From: Eutypella sp. D-1
Lineage: Eukaryota > Ascomycota > Sordariomycetes > Xylariales > Diatrypaceae
DNA: 64,000 bases
Assembly: GCA_023313575.1 (NCBI GenBank)
Contig: JAJTTP010000001.1
Span: 2,356,001-2,420,000 of the forward strand
Direction: 5' to 3'
Notes under the pieces: generated by a model
Seen by the model: the letters and a program-made list of their open reading frames with translations, nothing else
The model's database searches: none
What the model was told of the DNA's origin: nothing
In this document: positions 20,420 to 34,145 of the stretch, piece after piece
How positions within the stretch are numbered: the stretch's first letter is position 1
Layout of the letters: each line of letters starts with the position of its first letter
Position numbers and translations under genes: made by a program

Positions 20420-23268
20420 ATGGTAAGATCTTCCCGCTACGAGCCTTGCTGGGTTAAACAACGGCCGGCTTATTGCATGCCTGGTCTTTGATGATGGGCC
20501 TGCTGATGTATTTTTTTCCTTACATAGGAGAATGATTTTAATCTCAAGAGGCGCCGGCCTCATCCCCACGAGGATGTGTCTCTTCTGCCAGTTGATTCTT
20601 TTGTGCCTGCCGTGTCTACTACATCTACCATTCAACACTCTTCTACTTCAATCACTCCTGTCTTCAACGATAGTCTTCGAGCTAGCTTATTTTCAGACCG
20701 TGAGGCAGCTGTTCTTCAAGAAGCGTCACTTATCCTTCAATGCAATATCAATCAACTTATTAGTCTTGATCGACAATCTCGGTCCCTTCCACATACACAA
20801 CCTCAGCCATCGTCACCAGGGCCTTACAACACTCCGCACAAAAAGCAGCGTCTTAATTCAGAACCAGAAACCATGCACTGGGAACTACATCGTGCGTCTG
20901 GGCCATACGACCAGGACATGTCCGAGGACCGCCACCGCGCCAATGATACGGGACCCGGTTTCTCTCTGACAAACTGTTTTCCGAACTTCACTGTATGCTC
21001 GCCATGCACTACGTGTGACCCCCCAGGTTGGTCTTTCTCCTACATTATCCATACCCATAGCCCGAGTATTAACCTCAGTTCAAAGGGTATAACGAGGTTC
21101 CTCCTGCTGTGACTTATGGGGGGCATCAAATCGCTGGACAACTGTTTAGCGGGGACGGCTTACCGATGTCCCAGGCTTTGCCAGGGACCACGCAGCCACC
21201 CACACAGCCCAACGTATTCGAGGATCCCTGGGGAATTCCGATATCTATTCCAGGATATCCTGTGTTGCAAGCCAACCGGCCAATGGCGATGCAACCCTCG
21301 ACCCGAGGTGAAGGCATGGTGTATCCCGTACCCTCGAGTAACCGCAACTACGCTGGTCCAATCCAGCAACATGCACCTCTCAGTGACCACATGATTGGTC
21401 CCCAAACGTATATTCCACCGCCCACTGGTGTAACAGGAACTCCTACATCATCGAGCTTCTCTAGTGCAGCGTACCACGGTACGTTCCCCCCAGCGGCCGA
21501 GAGACCGGAGAACCTCGGTCAGACCCGGGGCTTAGACTTTGTTCTCACAAATCAACGACCTGCTCAGGCGAAGAGAGGCCCCTTTAAAACCACTAAAGAG
21601 CGACAGGCGACAGCCGAAACAAGGAAGATTGGATCATGCATCCGATGTCGAATGCAGCGAATACGCGCAAGTACACCCAATAGCAACCTCTCAGGGCCTT
21701 CCGCCAGCTGTTGAGGCACGAGAGCTCTGGTTCAAGTGACTAGCTAACACTTACTGTACGATTTAGTGCCAGATGAATTCCGATGACAAACTTGGGCCTT
21801 GTCTCACGTGCCAGAGTCTTTCGAACGTAAAGATTTGGCGCCTGCCCTGTCTACGGTACAAGATCACCGACGTGAGGTTGTTCAAACCTGGGAACGTCAA
21901 GGGATATGAATGGACTCGGAGGTGGAGTGGAGGTGTCGCAGATGACATCGCGAACTGGGCCTCTAATGAGATTCGATGTGTCCGAGTGACTGAGGGTTAT
22001 ACTCGGAAGCCGGTGGAGCTCCGCGTCCGCAAATTCGTTCCTCAAGAGGGCGACGCGCTGACGCGGTCCTGGGTCCACAATGGCGTGAAGAGGTCGGTCA
22101 ACATCCCTCCGTATGCCCTTGTGAACCTCGACGAGGCCAAGGCGGCTTACGATGACTACATCAACACTGGAATCAAGGACTGCTGCACGTCGTTCCTTTG
22201 GCAAAAGGAGGGAAATATCCTCCAGAGTACCTACTCTTTAGCAATCCACTACATGGAACACAGAGGAACACCCCAAAATGAGCAAGGGCTCCTCAAAAAG
22301 GCGCTTCAGCTCTGGATGGCTATTCGCTTAACAACGAAGTCTACTGTCATCGTTGGGGATGAGACATTAGACATGCCCCGCAACATAATGGACGAGACTA
22401 GCCCGCTCCAGGGACAGATTCCTCTACCCCCTGTGATGGGTGCCCAGATTGAGCTGATCCTAATCCATCAAATCCAGACCAGCCTTCGGCGCGAGATGTT
22501 GGAGAACTTGCAGGCCATGACGCATGCCAACAAACACCAAACTTGGTTCACGACATATTTGATCACGTTCATCTTGCTACACAATGTCGCTCTTCTATGC
22601 CAACATGATTCCAGCTATGCCCGGAAGCACGGTTTCAAGGTAAGTTGAATATAACTACCAGTACTATCATGTTATTTTACAAGAATGCATTTCTAACCAG
22701 TTGTAATACAGTCTCGATTCGCTCGTGAAGAGATGGTCAGAGAATACCAAGTTGGTAAGTTGAAAAGACTTTCAACGGAGTACAGTGTGCTTCGAGGTGA
22801 TCTAGCATATCTGTAGCTGACGCAGGATACGATGGAATCTCAGGGGCCAATATTCTACTTGCCTACTTCCACTACTGCAATAAAGGTAAGACAGAGGAGA
22901 CGCCCGCCCGTTGTGTCAATCGGCTAATCGTATTTACGTAGGGATCTATCCCTTTTCTGATGAGTGCAAAGATCAAGAATTGTCAACACTCGCTGAACTG
23001 GATGGGGATAAGCAGGAGTTCGTACGGTTCACTCGACTTGAAGTGGAAAAGCAAAGTAAGGCTCCTGTTTCCTTATCTCTCCCAGCGTTCATAATACGAG
23101 CAGCATTAAAACGAGGATGGCGGGAGGCAATTTAGATTCTTGCTAACCCATTTCCACCGCACAGGGAAACACTGGGAGAAGATTCGACAGAGTGACGACT
23201 ATGAAAACGACTTCTACTATATAAGTCAGCTTTATGAACAGAACTGGCAACCACAGGCCACGATCTGA
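20420..23268 (+). CDS. Zn(2)-Cys(6) zinc-cluster transcription factor
   Basis: Fungal zinc-cluster regulator, expected to bind DNA in the nucleus; targets unknown. Exons: 20420-20422, 20528-21026, 21086-21666, 21767-22639, 22712-22754, 22826-22885, 22942-23055, 23165-23268. The total is 758 codons plus stop and all phases agree. The cluster is CIRCRMQRIR joined to CQMNSDD...CLTC...C, giving cysteines at residues 352, 355, 362, 373, 376 and 389. A basic AKRGPFKTTKERQATAETRK segment precedes it and WRLPCLRYKITDV follows. Intron 21667-21766 splits the cluster exactly before Cys362 and uses a GC donor (GCAAGT), with a GCTAACAC branch point. The remaining introns are GT-AG. The N-terminal 350 residues are Ser/Pro/Gln-rich; the C-terminal half is helical. 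The first exon would code only the initiator Met; no other ATG gives a full-length N-terminus. Confident on family, moderate on the start. Confidence 0.85.
21667..21766 (+). other. GC-AG intron inside the zinc-cluster coding region
   Basis: Donor GCAAGT after CGC (Arg361), branch point GCTAACAC about 20 nt before the TTTAG acceptor, then TGC (Cys362). No nearby GT donor restores both the frame and the CX2CX6C spacing. Reading through would reach a TAG inside the intron. Confidence 0.75.
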
Positions 23269-25830
23269 TGCAACTAGAGGCCCCAGAGCATGCTGTTGAC
23301 CCCTGGTCGACTAAACGGCCTATAAGATGGGCTTTTTGTGGGTACTTACTACATGATATTTATTGGCATCAGTCCCGGCACGACTTGAAGGTCGGGCCAT
23401 ATTGGATATACACCCAGTAATCCCCATTCTCGGCGGTTACATGCAACTATATGTGGGGATACGCCGATGCAGCCGTTAGCCTGCATACATAGCGATTTCA
23501 ACGGCCAATACATCCCCCTGGTCCCCTTTCCTCCACATCTCCTTCACCCACCCTGTTCTTGAGCAATCGAAGAAGGCGACGACCCCACCAGGGTATGCCA
23601 TGTGTACCACAGGCCTGCTACGCTCCCCCCAAAAGTATGCATCTGGACGGATTCGAAAACCCTGATGAGCATATCAGCGACCAGCGGCTAGCTCAGCGGT
23701 TCCTTCCTCGCTCCCGCAATATTAAGATCGTACTGCTACATCTACGATCGATATGACAAGAATACTCGGCCGGCGTACAGGTCTTGGTGTTCCCTAGTCG
23801 TCCGTATGTAGCCATGGCCCCGGTTCAAGCTCCTAAGCCCTATAGGTGTGGTTCATCTGTCTCGGTACACGGTACGATCTGTCATTTCTAGGAGAAGTAG
23901 TTTGGGACAAACAATAATACAGTGTTCTATGACTTCAGCTATCCATGTGTCAGTACCAACATCATGATACATTGTTTGTGATGATTGCTTGTGGCATCGG
24001 CTAAAAGTGAACCTTTTATCTCTTCTAAAAAACCAGGCCTAGGTATCCTAAATAGGGTATTTAGAGGACCCATTGGTAGGCCCGTGCCGACATTCTCCTC
24101 ATAGGCTCGGAAAACTTGGGCACGTATTCAATCTTGGCGCTATGTATGCCAGCATGGTCTGAGCCTGTCGACATCAGCTGCTTGATACCATGGTGACGTC
24201 CACCAGTAGTGGTATCAAGTTAAGCTATACCGGCCATACTACCTAGACTCCCCATTATGACATATGATGCGCAGTCTTTCGTTCTTGCCATTGCTGATTA
24301 CCCAATAGTGGCGTCAAGTTTGCTAGCGACGATGCGTGGAGCCCCCCATCAAGTCAATCCTCACTATACACCCCTGTTGCCGTTTGCCCGTCACGGCACC
24401 GTCTGGCTAGGCGTCCCGCCTCGCTCCAATGGCCTTACATGCAGCCGGTCGTTTCTTCGCCTCCTTACAAGGATTCTCCTATACTCGCACCTAATCCACT
24501 ACTTACGACAGGTCCATTGAATTTATCGTCTTAGTGGTTCCAAGAATATCCGGATAAGCACCATCTTTCATGCCATCTGTATGGTTTAGGTTTGGGAGAC
24601 GATGACGGGATTCAAGAGCTACCTACTGTCGAGGAAAGGCACCCCTCAACACCAGGCTCCAGTGATCACTCGAGGCGGCCTAGACGTTCAATGTTGTCGA
24701 ACCAGGGGAGACGCTTTGTCAAGTCTACTAAGGCAGATTCCCGCCCGTACTGGGTGTAGATTTGAGAAAGCGGCATGAGCCGTCGGCTGAGGTTGTCTAG
24801 TGCGGCTCATTAACGTGGAGTTTAAGGAGTAGTCTTAAAGATCGTTGGCCTGTGCAATCGTTACCGGGTTCCCGTCAACTTCTTCTCGCCCATCTAGCAG
24901 GGCTCTGTTTTTACCATCTCCACCCCTGTCTCCCGTGTTATGGGATGCACACTGCCGTCCTAATAACGGATGAATAGGGTTGATATGACATGCAGAGGAG
25001 GGGCTTTCTCAAGTCCTTCCGATGGAAAGTTCAACATGCGACTGGAGCGTCTGCAATAATTCCTTTCCTAGCCGTACACCATACGGAGATAATAGATTCC
25101 TGCAAGGACGTATGGAACGGACACTTGCGGGTCCTAAGTACAGATGAACCTCGTTCCCCGGACCTGGCACGCAGCGATAGCCCGTACCAACTGGCCACCT
25201 CTCCCCCTAGCAATCCCAACATCCACCCTATCCTAGATCCTTTAATGCGGTTCTTGAACATGTGTAACCCTCATAACCTGGTTACAATCCAATCGAACAG
25301 GCATGGTGCGGTTGACTTGTGGTATCTGCCACGAGTCGATCTATCACTGTTTGGTTTGTCATGTAGATAGATATTCGCTGTCCAGGGGCCAGCAAACCAC
25401 AAATAAAAAATTTTCGCGTAAAACTTGCCTGAGCGAGTAGACCGGTTAGCGGGGAGACAGTGGAATCCATGTAGAATAGCCAACTAGGCGACTCGCATAC
25501 CGCAGATTCTTTTGTTGCTTGTTTGATGTGCTCTGTGATGATGAAATTGTGTTGCGACAGGATGTCTTGGTGGGAGGCTAGGCCTTGGTCCTTGGTCTAT
25601 AAAAGAGCGCTTCTCTGCACACTTTTGAGGGACATGACCAAACGATAAATTCCACATACTCACAACTCTACCAACATCCACACCAAAGACAGCTTGACTA
25701 AGTTAGCGGGCTCACTCGATCTGACAGAGACTCATCTTAGTTGCCCTGAGTCGGTGACTGAACACAATCAATCTACCTACGAGATCATCCAAGCTACAGT
25801 AGGTGAGGTGTATACAAATCTGGCAGTGGC
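23269..25830. other. Intergenic region, regulator to dioxygenase
   Basis: No supportable gene. The last 240 bases hold a good TATA box and the leader of the dioxygenase gene. Confidence 0.55.
25598..25605 (+). promoter_or_regulatory. TATA box of the dioxygenase gene
   Basis: TATAAAAG about 233 bases before the ATG at 25831. A start site near 25630 would give a leader of about 200 nt. A four-codon upstream frame (ATG at 25634, stop at 25648) would lie at its very 5' end. Confidence 0.5.
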
Positions 25831-27245
25831 ATGGCTAATACCAGCTCAGGGATGTACGTTCTACAGCGAGGCCCGACGGCACTTCCTAGCGGACCGCTCG
25901 ATTTGAGTTTTCAAGGTCCAAATCCCAGCTATGGCAGCATCAACGAAGGGTTGTCCCGTCTGCCGGCTGATTTCCCCAACTCACTTCGCGGCGAATCCAC
26001 TTGGGACAGTCAGCTGGATGAGACACGTTATGTGTACAACTTGACTGGGGACGATTTGTTGGAACTCAATGACGGACTGGCCCATTTCTTAGGTACTGTG
26101 CTGTCTTCTCCCCTCACCCTCACATACACGAAGCTAAGAGAGGATATCTTATAGAGAAACAACTGTATGGCGACTTGGTTCGTCGGAGCAACTTCCCCCT
26201 ACCCAAGCTCGGCCCAAAGCTGGAACGGCTGAGTGACGATCTGTACAACGGGGTGGGCCTGTGTGTTATTCGTGGCTTGAACAAGGACGATTACTCGACC
26301 GGAGACTTAAATATCATCTGGCTGGGTATCCAGGCGTATATCGCGGACAAGCGCGGTCGCCAGGACGACGAAGGCAACATGCTAGGTAAAAGTTCGCATC
26401 CTAAATTACCATGTCATTTTCTAACCGTATTTCGATACAGTGCATATCAAGGCAGACAAATCCTCGAGTCTGAGTGCGGGTCATCACCGTCACTCCACCT
26501 CTCCTATTGTAAGACGCATTGGGAGATATACATGGTAACTCCCCGATTAACTAACATGTCCATATAGACTTTCCACAATGAGGAAACTGGCGACATCATC
26601 AGCTGGTTGACTCGAGGCGTGCCGGCTTCAGGGGGTAGCTGTGTCGTTGCTCCTGTCCACAGCATCTACAATGAGCTCGCGGCCTACCGTCCCGACATTA
26701 TTCGAACGCTCGCCAAGTCGGACTGGCCAATCGCACTGTAAGTATATGAGTACGCTGCCAATCGGACACGGGGCTTGACTAATAGGAATCATGTTAGACC
26801 ACGCTTTCAATGTCGACCACTGCTCTTCTACCACGAGTCTCGACTGATGATGAACTTCGCCCGTACTCCGCTCATGGGCAATGCAGTTCACCCCCGGGAC
26901 AAGGACCTTCCGACACTCAGTCAGGCACAAGTAGAAGCTCTCGATGTGGTCGAGAAGATTGCTCGAAAGCTGGAGTTGAAGATCAAGACCCAGGCCGGCG
27001 ATATGCATTTCATCAACAACTTCACGGTTCTGCACCGACGCGATGGGTTTTCCGATGGGGCGGCGGAACAGGACAAGAGACACCTGGTGCGTATGAGACT
27101 GCGCAGCTCGAAACTGGGGTGGTCTATTCCGAACGAGCTCAAGGAAGACTGGGATTACGCGTTCGGCGGATATCCTCGCCTGGAGAGATGGAACCTGGAC
27201 CCCATGCCCCATGGCTTCTACCCGCTCCAAAGATGGACCAACTAG
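25831..27245 (+). CDS. TauD/TfdA-family Fe(II)/2-oxoglutarate dioxygenase
   Basis: Probable non-haem iron, 2-oxoglutarate-dependent oxygenase. TauD itself releases sulfite from taurine; fungal relatives also act on other substrates, so the substrate here is unknown. Exons 25831-26092, 26155-26385, 26441-26508, 26568-26737 and 26798-27245 give 392 codons plus stop with consistent phases and GT-AG introns of 55-62 nt. FHNEETGDI at 189-197 supplies the first iron ligands, His190 and Glu192, an HxE variant of the usual HxD. NNFTVLHRR supplies the distal His323, and HLVRMRLR near 339-346 the 2-oxoglutarate-binding Arg. CVIRGL at about 127-132 matches the early strand seen in the family. No signal peptide or membrane segment is visible. 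The 68-nt third exon is small but needed to keep the frame. Confidence 0.88.
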
Positions 27246-29938
27246 GGCATTCTCTCCATCCCATTTTAGAGGGGTAATGTCTTGATCTTTTTCTTTTAGG
27301 AGGGGGACAAGAGAAAACGGGAAAAGCAAAAGACGCATGCAATTAATGGAACGGAGACAAGATTGTGATGGCGCATTCGAAGGGGGCCATTGGCGGGACA
27401 TGGTGCCTAAGGCCAGTGCCCTACCATGCGTTCCCGCTCCGCTACTAATATCTACACCATTCATTGGATTACACGATTCTCACAGCACTGGGAAGGGCGG
27501 GGGCATCACTATCATTGTCTTCCCCCCACCACCCCTTCTTTTCTTTCTTTATTTTCAATTTGAAGATGGCATCAGAGAGCAATCGGGAAAGGCGGAAAGG
27601 GACAAGCGCAGTATAGGAGTTTAGACACTATTTTCCGTATCAACTAGGTAGTAATCTATTATTGTCCTCCTCATTCTCATACCCATGCTACTCATCAAAG
27701 GCACCAAGGTGGCTCCAACAACGGAGCCCCTAACGGTTTCCAGTGGCCTAAAACTTCCTACACGACTAAGAACTATAAGGCCCCTGACACATTCTAATCG
27801 GTCATCACGCCAAGGAGGCACGTTTCCTAGGTTCCTGTGAAAACATCAGACGATCAAGAAGCCTAACATTATTCGATCGAGATTACATGCACCCAAGTAC
27901 ATATCATTATGTCTTGGACACCGGCTGTTGTCGCTTAAAATACTTTACTGTCGAGCAATGCCAAGTGCCCAGGGAACTTGCCTCTTCTGACTATATGCAT
28001 TTCCACCGGTCTTGGCTCGGAGCCGTCTCTATAAGCCTAGTGGTGATGTGGACCTCCTCGGGCTGCAGGTCTCTGTTAGGGTCATGCAGCACACTCTATA
28101 GACCCGTCTGCCCACTCTCACTTGGCATATTATATACCACATGCTTCAGCCAAAGGGCACGTTATGGTTTCACTGACCTGTCAAATCCGATACAGATTCA
28201 AAGGCAGTGGCAGATCAAGATATGCAAGACGTTGTATTGGCGCGCATAGCGATCGGGTAGAGTTCGATGGGCACTTTGATTCGACGCCTCGAGTGACTTC
28301 AGTGCGCGCTGGATGTGACTGGACATAACGTAATTACGGCAGATGGACAGACAGATTAGAATACGACAACTATCTTTAGGGAGAGAAGTCTCGCATGCTC
28401 CATTCTTCCATTATGTGTACTACAAGTATGCGCTTCGCGCAGACAGGCAGCGCAGAGCCAATAGAAGATGTACATTCTTCAAGAGGAGGCGACAGTCTGG
28501 GCCAATAATATGTCTGTCTACCCCAGTCTCACGACCCCATGTGTGGCTAATGCATCTCCCCTGCTTCCCTTGTCTTGCTGGTTTTTAGGCATCGGGATGA
28601 AGCTTGAACGGTTTCGAGGCCCTGGGGCCTTACCACGAACATCCTAGTTAGCCGGCTAGGTGACATAGTCTAATAAAAGAAGCAAATGTGTAGTCGCAAA
28701 GAGGATCTGCAGATAGCTTGTGCCAATCAACCTCTTGTCTAGGAAGTGGAGGAGGCGGTGACAGGAGGGAGAGGGCAGGGAAAAGAAGAGAAACCCTCAA
28801 TCTCACTTAACTCCCCACAGGAAGCTACAACGGCTTCTTTCGAGAATCGCCTCGGGATACGGTCTATAGTAACTATAGATGCTTGCGAACGAGCCATGGC
28901 ACATGTATACTTCCTTACTCTGGTCTCATAGGGGACACGTCACGCCCTCTTACACGTTGACATGAAGACGTCTGCTGACCACTGCAATCATCATCATCAC
29001 CACCATTACTGCCGTGACTTACAAGCTTCCGAGAGTTGACGACTCTTTTCTGCACGGAGAGACTCATGCTTTTTTCTTCTTCCTGTGCTTTGCGCCGGTA
29101 GCCACGGATTTCAATACCGGTGCTCTAGCACGAAGCAGAGCTAGCTATGACATACATATGGAGCTGAACCCCTGAGCTGCGTGGATGACATGCAAGCCAC
29201 ATTCAACGCCCATCCACAGACGAGCACATGTCTAATCGCAACCTTCTTCTGTGCTTTTCACATGCGGAAGGTAGGCGATTCCTCCCCGTATCACTGCAAG
29301 AGCTTGGCCATCCTAACCCAAATAAACACACTTTATCTACACCAGGGGGTACTTGCACAGCACGTCGGCATCTCAACATATTGATGGGTAGAAGCAACCC
29401 GGACGCCATCACAATCGCCATCGTCATCGCCAATACGCTTTGCCAGCTCGCCCACATCAGGATAATGTCTCCGGCGAATCGCTGCTGTTTCCCCGACTTG
29501 CGTTGAGATCGCCTCCTGCAAGGCAGGCAGGCAGATAGGCGGCCCAGGGACTAGGAACGGTTAAAGCTCGTGTGGGGTTCGGTTCGATGCAATGTCGTAT
29601 CATGTTGTGAAATGCCGTCCCGTATCGGACTGCATAGGCATTGCACATGGGCTTATGCCACATCCCGACTTCCTACTCCTACCAAACCACCCAGGTGTCT
29701 AGCCCATATGTCGGGGTCGATATTCCAACTTTTGGTAAGCAAGCAACGTACGTATATCCACCTTCAAACATACATTCATGCATACACATGTAAGTGCTAA
29801 ATAGCTAGGAGCCTGGCGGCAGGGCCGTTCTGACCGTGTTCTTGGGATCATCTTTCCTGTCAGCACTAGGCATGCCGCAAACTTATCCGCGGCATACGCT
29901 AGGACACCACGGTATGAGTGTAATTGATACATTACATA

Positions 29939-29962
29939 CGCACACGCACACGCACACGCACA
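29939..29962. repeat. (ACGCAC)n microsatellite
   Basis: About four units of CACACG in tandem in intergenic DNA. Confidence 0.9.
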
Positions 29963-30263
29963 GAGGGCTCTGCATCAAAGCTACTGACGCAAGGCAGGGA
30001 GAGTATGCCATTCCTTTTTTTTTTGCAACGTGATCTGATTACATTTTGAGTCCAGATCCGATTGTATCACTACATCCTCCCTACTTGCGCCAATACCAGC
30101 CAGAGCGCTCCTTCACGCCGACCTTGTAATTCTCTGGCTACACAGATCAGTCTATGGATAGACCTAACCTAAATAAAACCCTATACATAGCCCTCGCCAC
30201 AGAACCTGTAAGCCTCAAGCTTTCGGCATTGTTCTTGGTGTGAGTTCTCAGGTTGGCCCGGAA

Positions 30264-30279
30264 GGGGGGGGGGGGGGGG
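30264..30279. repeat. Sixteen-base poly-G run
   Basis: G16 homopolymer. Length may be imprecise because such runs are hard to sequence. Confidence 0.9.
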
Positions 30280-33200
30280 CTTTGAGGTTAAGGGCTAGGT
30301 TTAGTGTGCAACACGATAATTATGAAATGAAGATGTCAACACAAAGCTAACGGCCTTGTTGTGCTCGTAGTTATTATAAGATACAATTGTTTGCACAGAG
30401 GCATCATAACTATATTCTAGTTATCACACACACCTCAGGGCGATATAAACCATGTCCTCATCCCAGTTATAAGGGTTATTCTGGCAGTCCAGATGTTACC
30501 ATGGGGAAAGAGGATTGATGATGCACCACAGCATTCCGATAAGCTGGTGGGGCCCGGTAGAGGGATTAGGACATTCCGAAGCCATACATGCAACAGTGAA
30601 GGATGCCCAGACAAATATCTGGCCTAGAGATGGGCTAGGGTCCAGGGGTCCTGCAAACGAGAGGCAGAGATATAAGCTGAGGATGAGCGTGCGTAAAGTG
30701 GTTCTAGATGGTGCCAGTGTATGCTATTGATGAGAAGGGAAAGTAAACAAACCGTGAATTGATATTCAGGAGGGTTTAGGCAAACGTGGAGACAGTCATC
30801 GCCCACATCTCCCTATACACGCTAAAGGAGTCATCATTACCTATGCTGGTGAGAAGGCCATACTGACATCAAAACAATGGCATTGATATGGGGAGTGCCC
30901 AGAGTCTTCACTTTTTTTTTGTTAGGACAACACCAGGGGATGTATGGGGACACTCTCGAAAGTAACATCTGTAATGGGATACAGGGTAGTGACATGTGCT
31001 TAATGAACTTGTCATGTGGCCTCACAGAGAAGGCATCGTGCAGTCATGCAGACGGGCAAGACGACGATCCCAACACGCATAAAAACAACCCACCTACCCG
31101 TTTTCCACCCCTCCCCTGCCATCCCAATTCAACAAGCCTCATATTCTTAGCCACCATGATTGGCTGTTTTCCATCCATTACCCCTTAAGCCCAGAAGGCG
31201 ACCGTCCATGATCGGCAAAGCTCTCACACTGCAACCCGCGCAGCAGGACGACAGGCGGGTGATGCAATCGTCAATCGTCACTTTGGGCATCAAACGCAAC
31301 GCAACAAAAGAAAGGTCTCACCTAGGTGCCTACGTACATATACGCACCTAGTCCACATTTCAACATGTAGGTCACAATATTGACCGTATACCTCGTATAC
31401 TATGTACCTGCCGGGCAGCCAGGAGAATTTCATCAAGCTAGGTAGTTTAGGGACTCGAGCTTTCTCGTACTTGCAGACCTATTGCAGCTTTACCCGACAT
31501 ATATGCACTCCAAGCATCTTGCCTCGTCTGTGCCGCGTCGCCACCATTAAGGTACGAGACCTTGTTCCTGCCCCCGCCCAACCGCGATGACGACGATGAC
31601 GCACAGAATACTCACAGTGGCTAAACCCCCTATACCGTGGACTTAGGCCTAGCTAGACAAGACTCATTAGATTCCAGTCGAGGAAGATGCCTAGCTTAAC
31701 CCCCCGCGCTGCAGCATTGTTGATGCAGCGCATCCCCCTCAGCTACTCCGTTACCCCCTTTCCGCTAGACTTATAGATGCTGGTAAAGGCATTATGTTTG
31801 CGGGAAACTAGGATCTCTTCCAACCGGAAGCTACATTTTCCTATACGCCTAATCAGCTTTCTATTTCCCTGCTCGCCTGTCTACATATCTGTACTAATAT
31901 GTCAGTCACTGGGGGTCAGAATCGTGTGCCTATAGGAATGCCGATGCCTGTGTTCCCCGGGGGCCACCTATTTTGACTCTTTATAACGCACCCCCCGAGT
32001 GTGACTAGATAGAACGGCGATATTCACTCAGTAATGAATGACCAATTGGCCTTCGATGTGAAGACCTAGATCAAATGAATGAGTATAGAGCCTGCACCTA
32101 GCCGCTTTGTATACCTAGGTAGGTATGGGGAAGAAGGGCGCCTGCAAACTATGCCAATAGCTACGCTTGAATCCGCATCGCCCTTCTCTCATATGTCGTT
32201 TTCCCGCTTAGATAAGTCACAGGCACCGCGTGCCGGACAGATCCCGCATTACTCGATCTATCGATCTAAGTTACCTGCGGGCTGCCACATAAGTCGCCGA
32301 CGTGCTACCCCGAAACCAGCCGGCTTCCGAGTCTAGTTCTTGTCGTTGCCGCTACCGTTATCGCTACCACCCTGCGGGTAGATGGTCTCCCGTCTGCTGG
32401 TTGGTTCATGCACGGAACCGAAGTTGCGGGGGACGTCGCTCGAGATCGAGGCCGTGGATTGGCATACTATGCTTCTGCGGAGCGGGACGAAATACCGGGA
32501 TTCCCTGGCTAGTCTTTAGGCATTCCATACTAACTAGCTTCAAGTGTCGTGGTGCGAGGAGATTTGTTGGGATCATGAGGCCTTGTGTGCTGGAAGCCAT
32601 GTTACCATGTGAGCCCCTGCTTGGTCCTGCTTTGCCTAATCGCAGGAGATGCATATGCTGAGTTCGATACTCATTCGATCACTTGGTAAAGCTCCTGGGG
32701 CCTTGGATCTGACATCGCCATGATGTAAAGGATATTGGATTGTATCTGACTCGCATCATGCCTGAATGACCGCCGTCTTCAATTTGGATCCCCCATGGGC
32801 ACTCACGTTTGTTCTGGGTTATCTTGTTTGATCTAATGCTACTCCCATTTGCGATACCGAGATGACTCTTTATTAGCTAGGAAGTGGTGAGAGTCGCTAT
32901 AATATGTGGTGTTGTGTGGTTATTGTCTTCGTTGTTCTACCCTTATTTGTGTGCGATGCTCTATTGTGACTAAGGAGCTCTGGGATATATTGCTTCGTAG
33001 GATCAACCCGGTTGAAATATCTTCTATACCGCTGCCTAGAAAAGACACGAAGGCCCTAGTATCTAAGTCTATGCTGGAATATTCGTAATATATCGCTATA
33101 TTAGTAGTTTCTCTACGAGTGTTATAACCTCTAGACACACAAATCTTGAAGTTTGACGCCAGCGAGCATAGACGCTTTTGAAAAAAGGGGCCCCTTAGTG

Positions 33201-34145
33201 TAGTGAATCAGCCGCCTCCCCCCGACTAGCCACATTCACGTACCAGCGCCGAGGGATGGGGACGCTGGGAATGTTACTTCTATGTATTGAATTATTCTTT
33301 AGAATAAATGAAGTAAAAATACCACCTAAGTAAAAACCCCGGATATCGCTCCTATCTTCTCAATTCGCCCTTCATGTGATGTATCATCCACAACAAGCTG
33401 TTGAACTGCCTAAGTTATGCCTTGGAAGGGGTCTGACAGAGCAGGCAAGGGGGCACATTAACACCCAGAGCTTGTAGTCTCGCGATATGGTTATTGATGA
33501 TACTCTCTGGGCCGCTCAGGTCAGTCGGGTATATTGGCCGGGTGCCATTATAAGTTCCCATTGCAGCACTGGAGGGCAAGATCTATGGGTTAACTTGCGT
33601 CCACCCATTTGGTCCAACACCAGAAGATGGGGAAGAGCCTACTCATAATAATCCTCGGAGTAAACCAAGTATCTCCCATGAACCCTTAAGCTTAGGGTCT
33701 ATTAACTAAACGACTTCTTCCGCCTTCTCTATATACTCGCAAGGCATCTATCCAATGTAGCCCACTCGGCCGTCCGCGCCTATATACAACAACAGCACGA
33801 GGGTTCATAAGAGAGGCCACTGCCGGCCCGAAAGAAAAATATAACCAGGTAGGTGAAGCGCGGGCCCTTCCCTTATATACAAATCCCGACTTCCCCGCCG
33901 CGCGCCATGCCACGCTGAACTACTGACAAAGAATCATGAAAGACTTCTAAGACCATTCCCATCAGCTACACGACTGTGCCTCATTCGGCTACAAGTGAAG
34001 TCCAACCACCCCAAAATATAAAACGCCACGTTCATCGTAATGCAAGTCGCCATGCTCATGTGTATGTATGTGTGCGCGCGCATATGTACTAATAGCCCAT
34101 TAGATAAAGATTAAGCCGGTTCAACAGGTAGGTTCCATCATCTCT

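Larger units (their letters stand above)
27246..34145. other. 6.9-kb gene-free stretch
   Basis: Only short unsupported open frames. Simple repeats are present (CACACG array, a 16-base G run), and TAGGTA-type motifs occur near 32106. No transposon motifs recognised. The right end is the 3' flank of the sulfate permease gene. Confidence 0.5.

Noticed and set aside
23688..23705. TAGCTCAGCGGTT, like a tRNA A box
   Set aside because: No matching B box or acceptor stem within tRNA distance.
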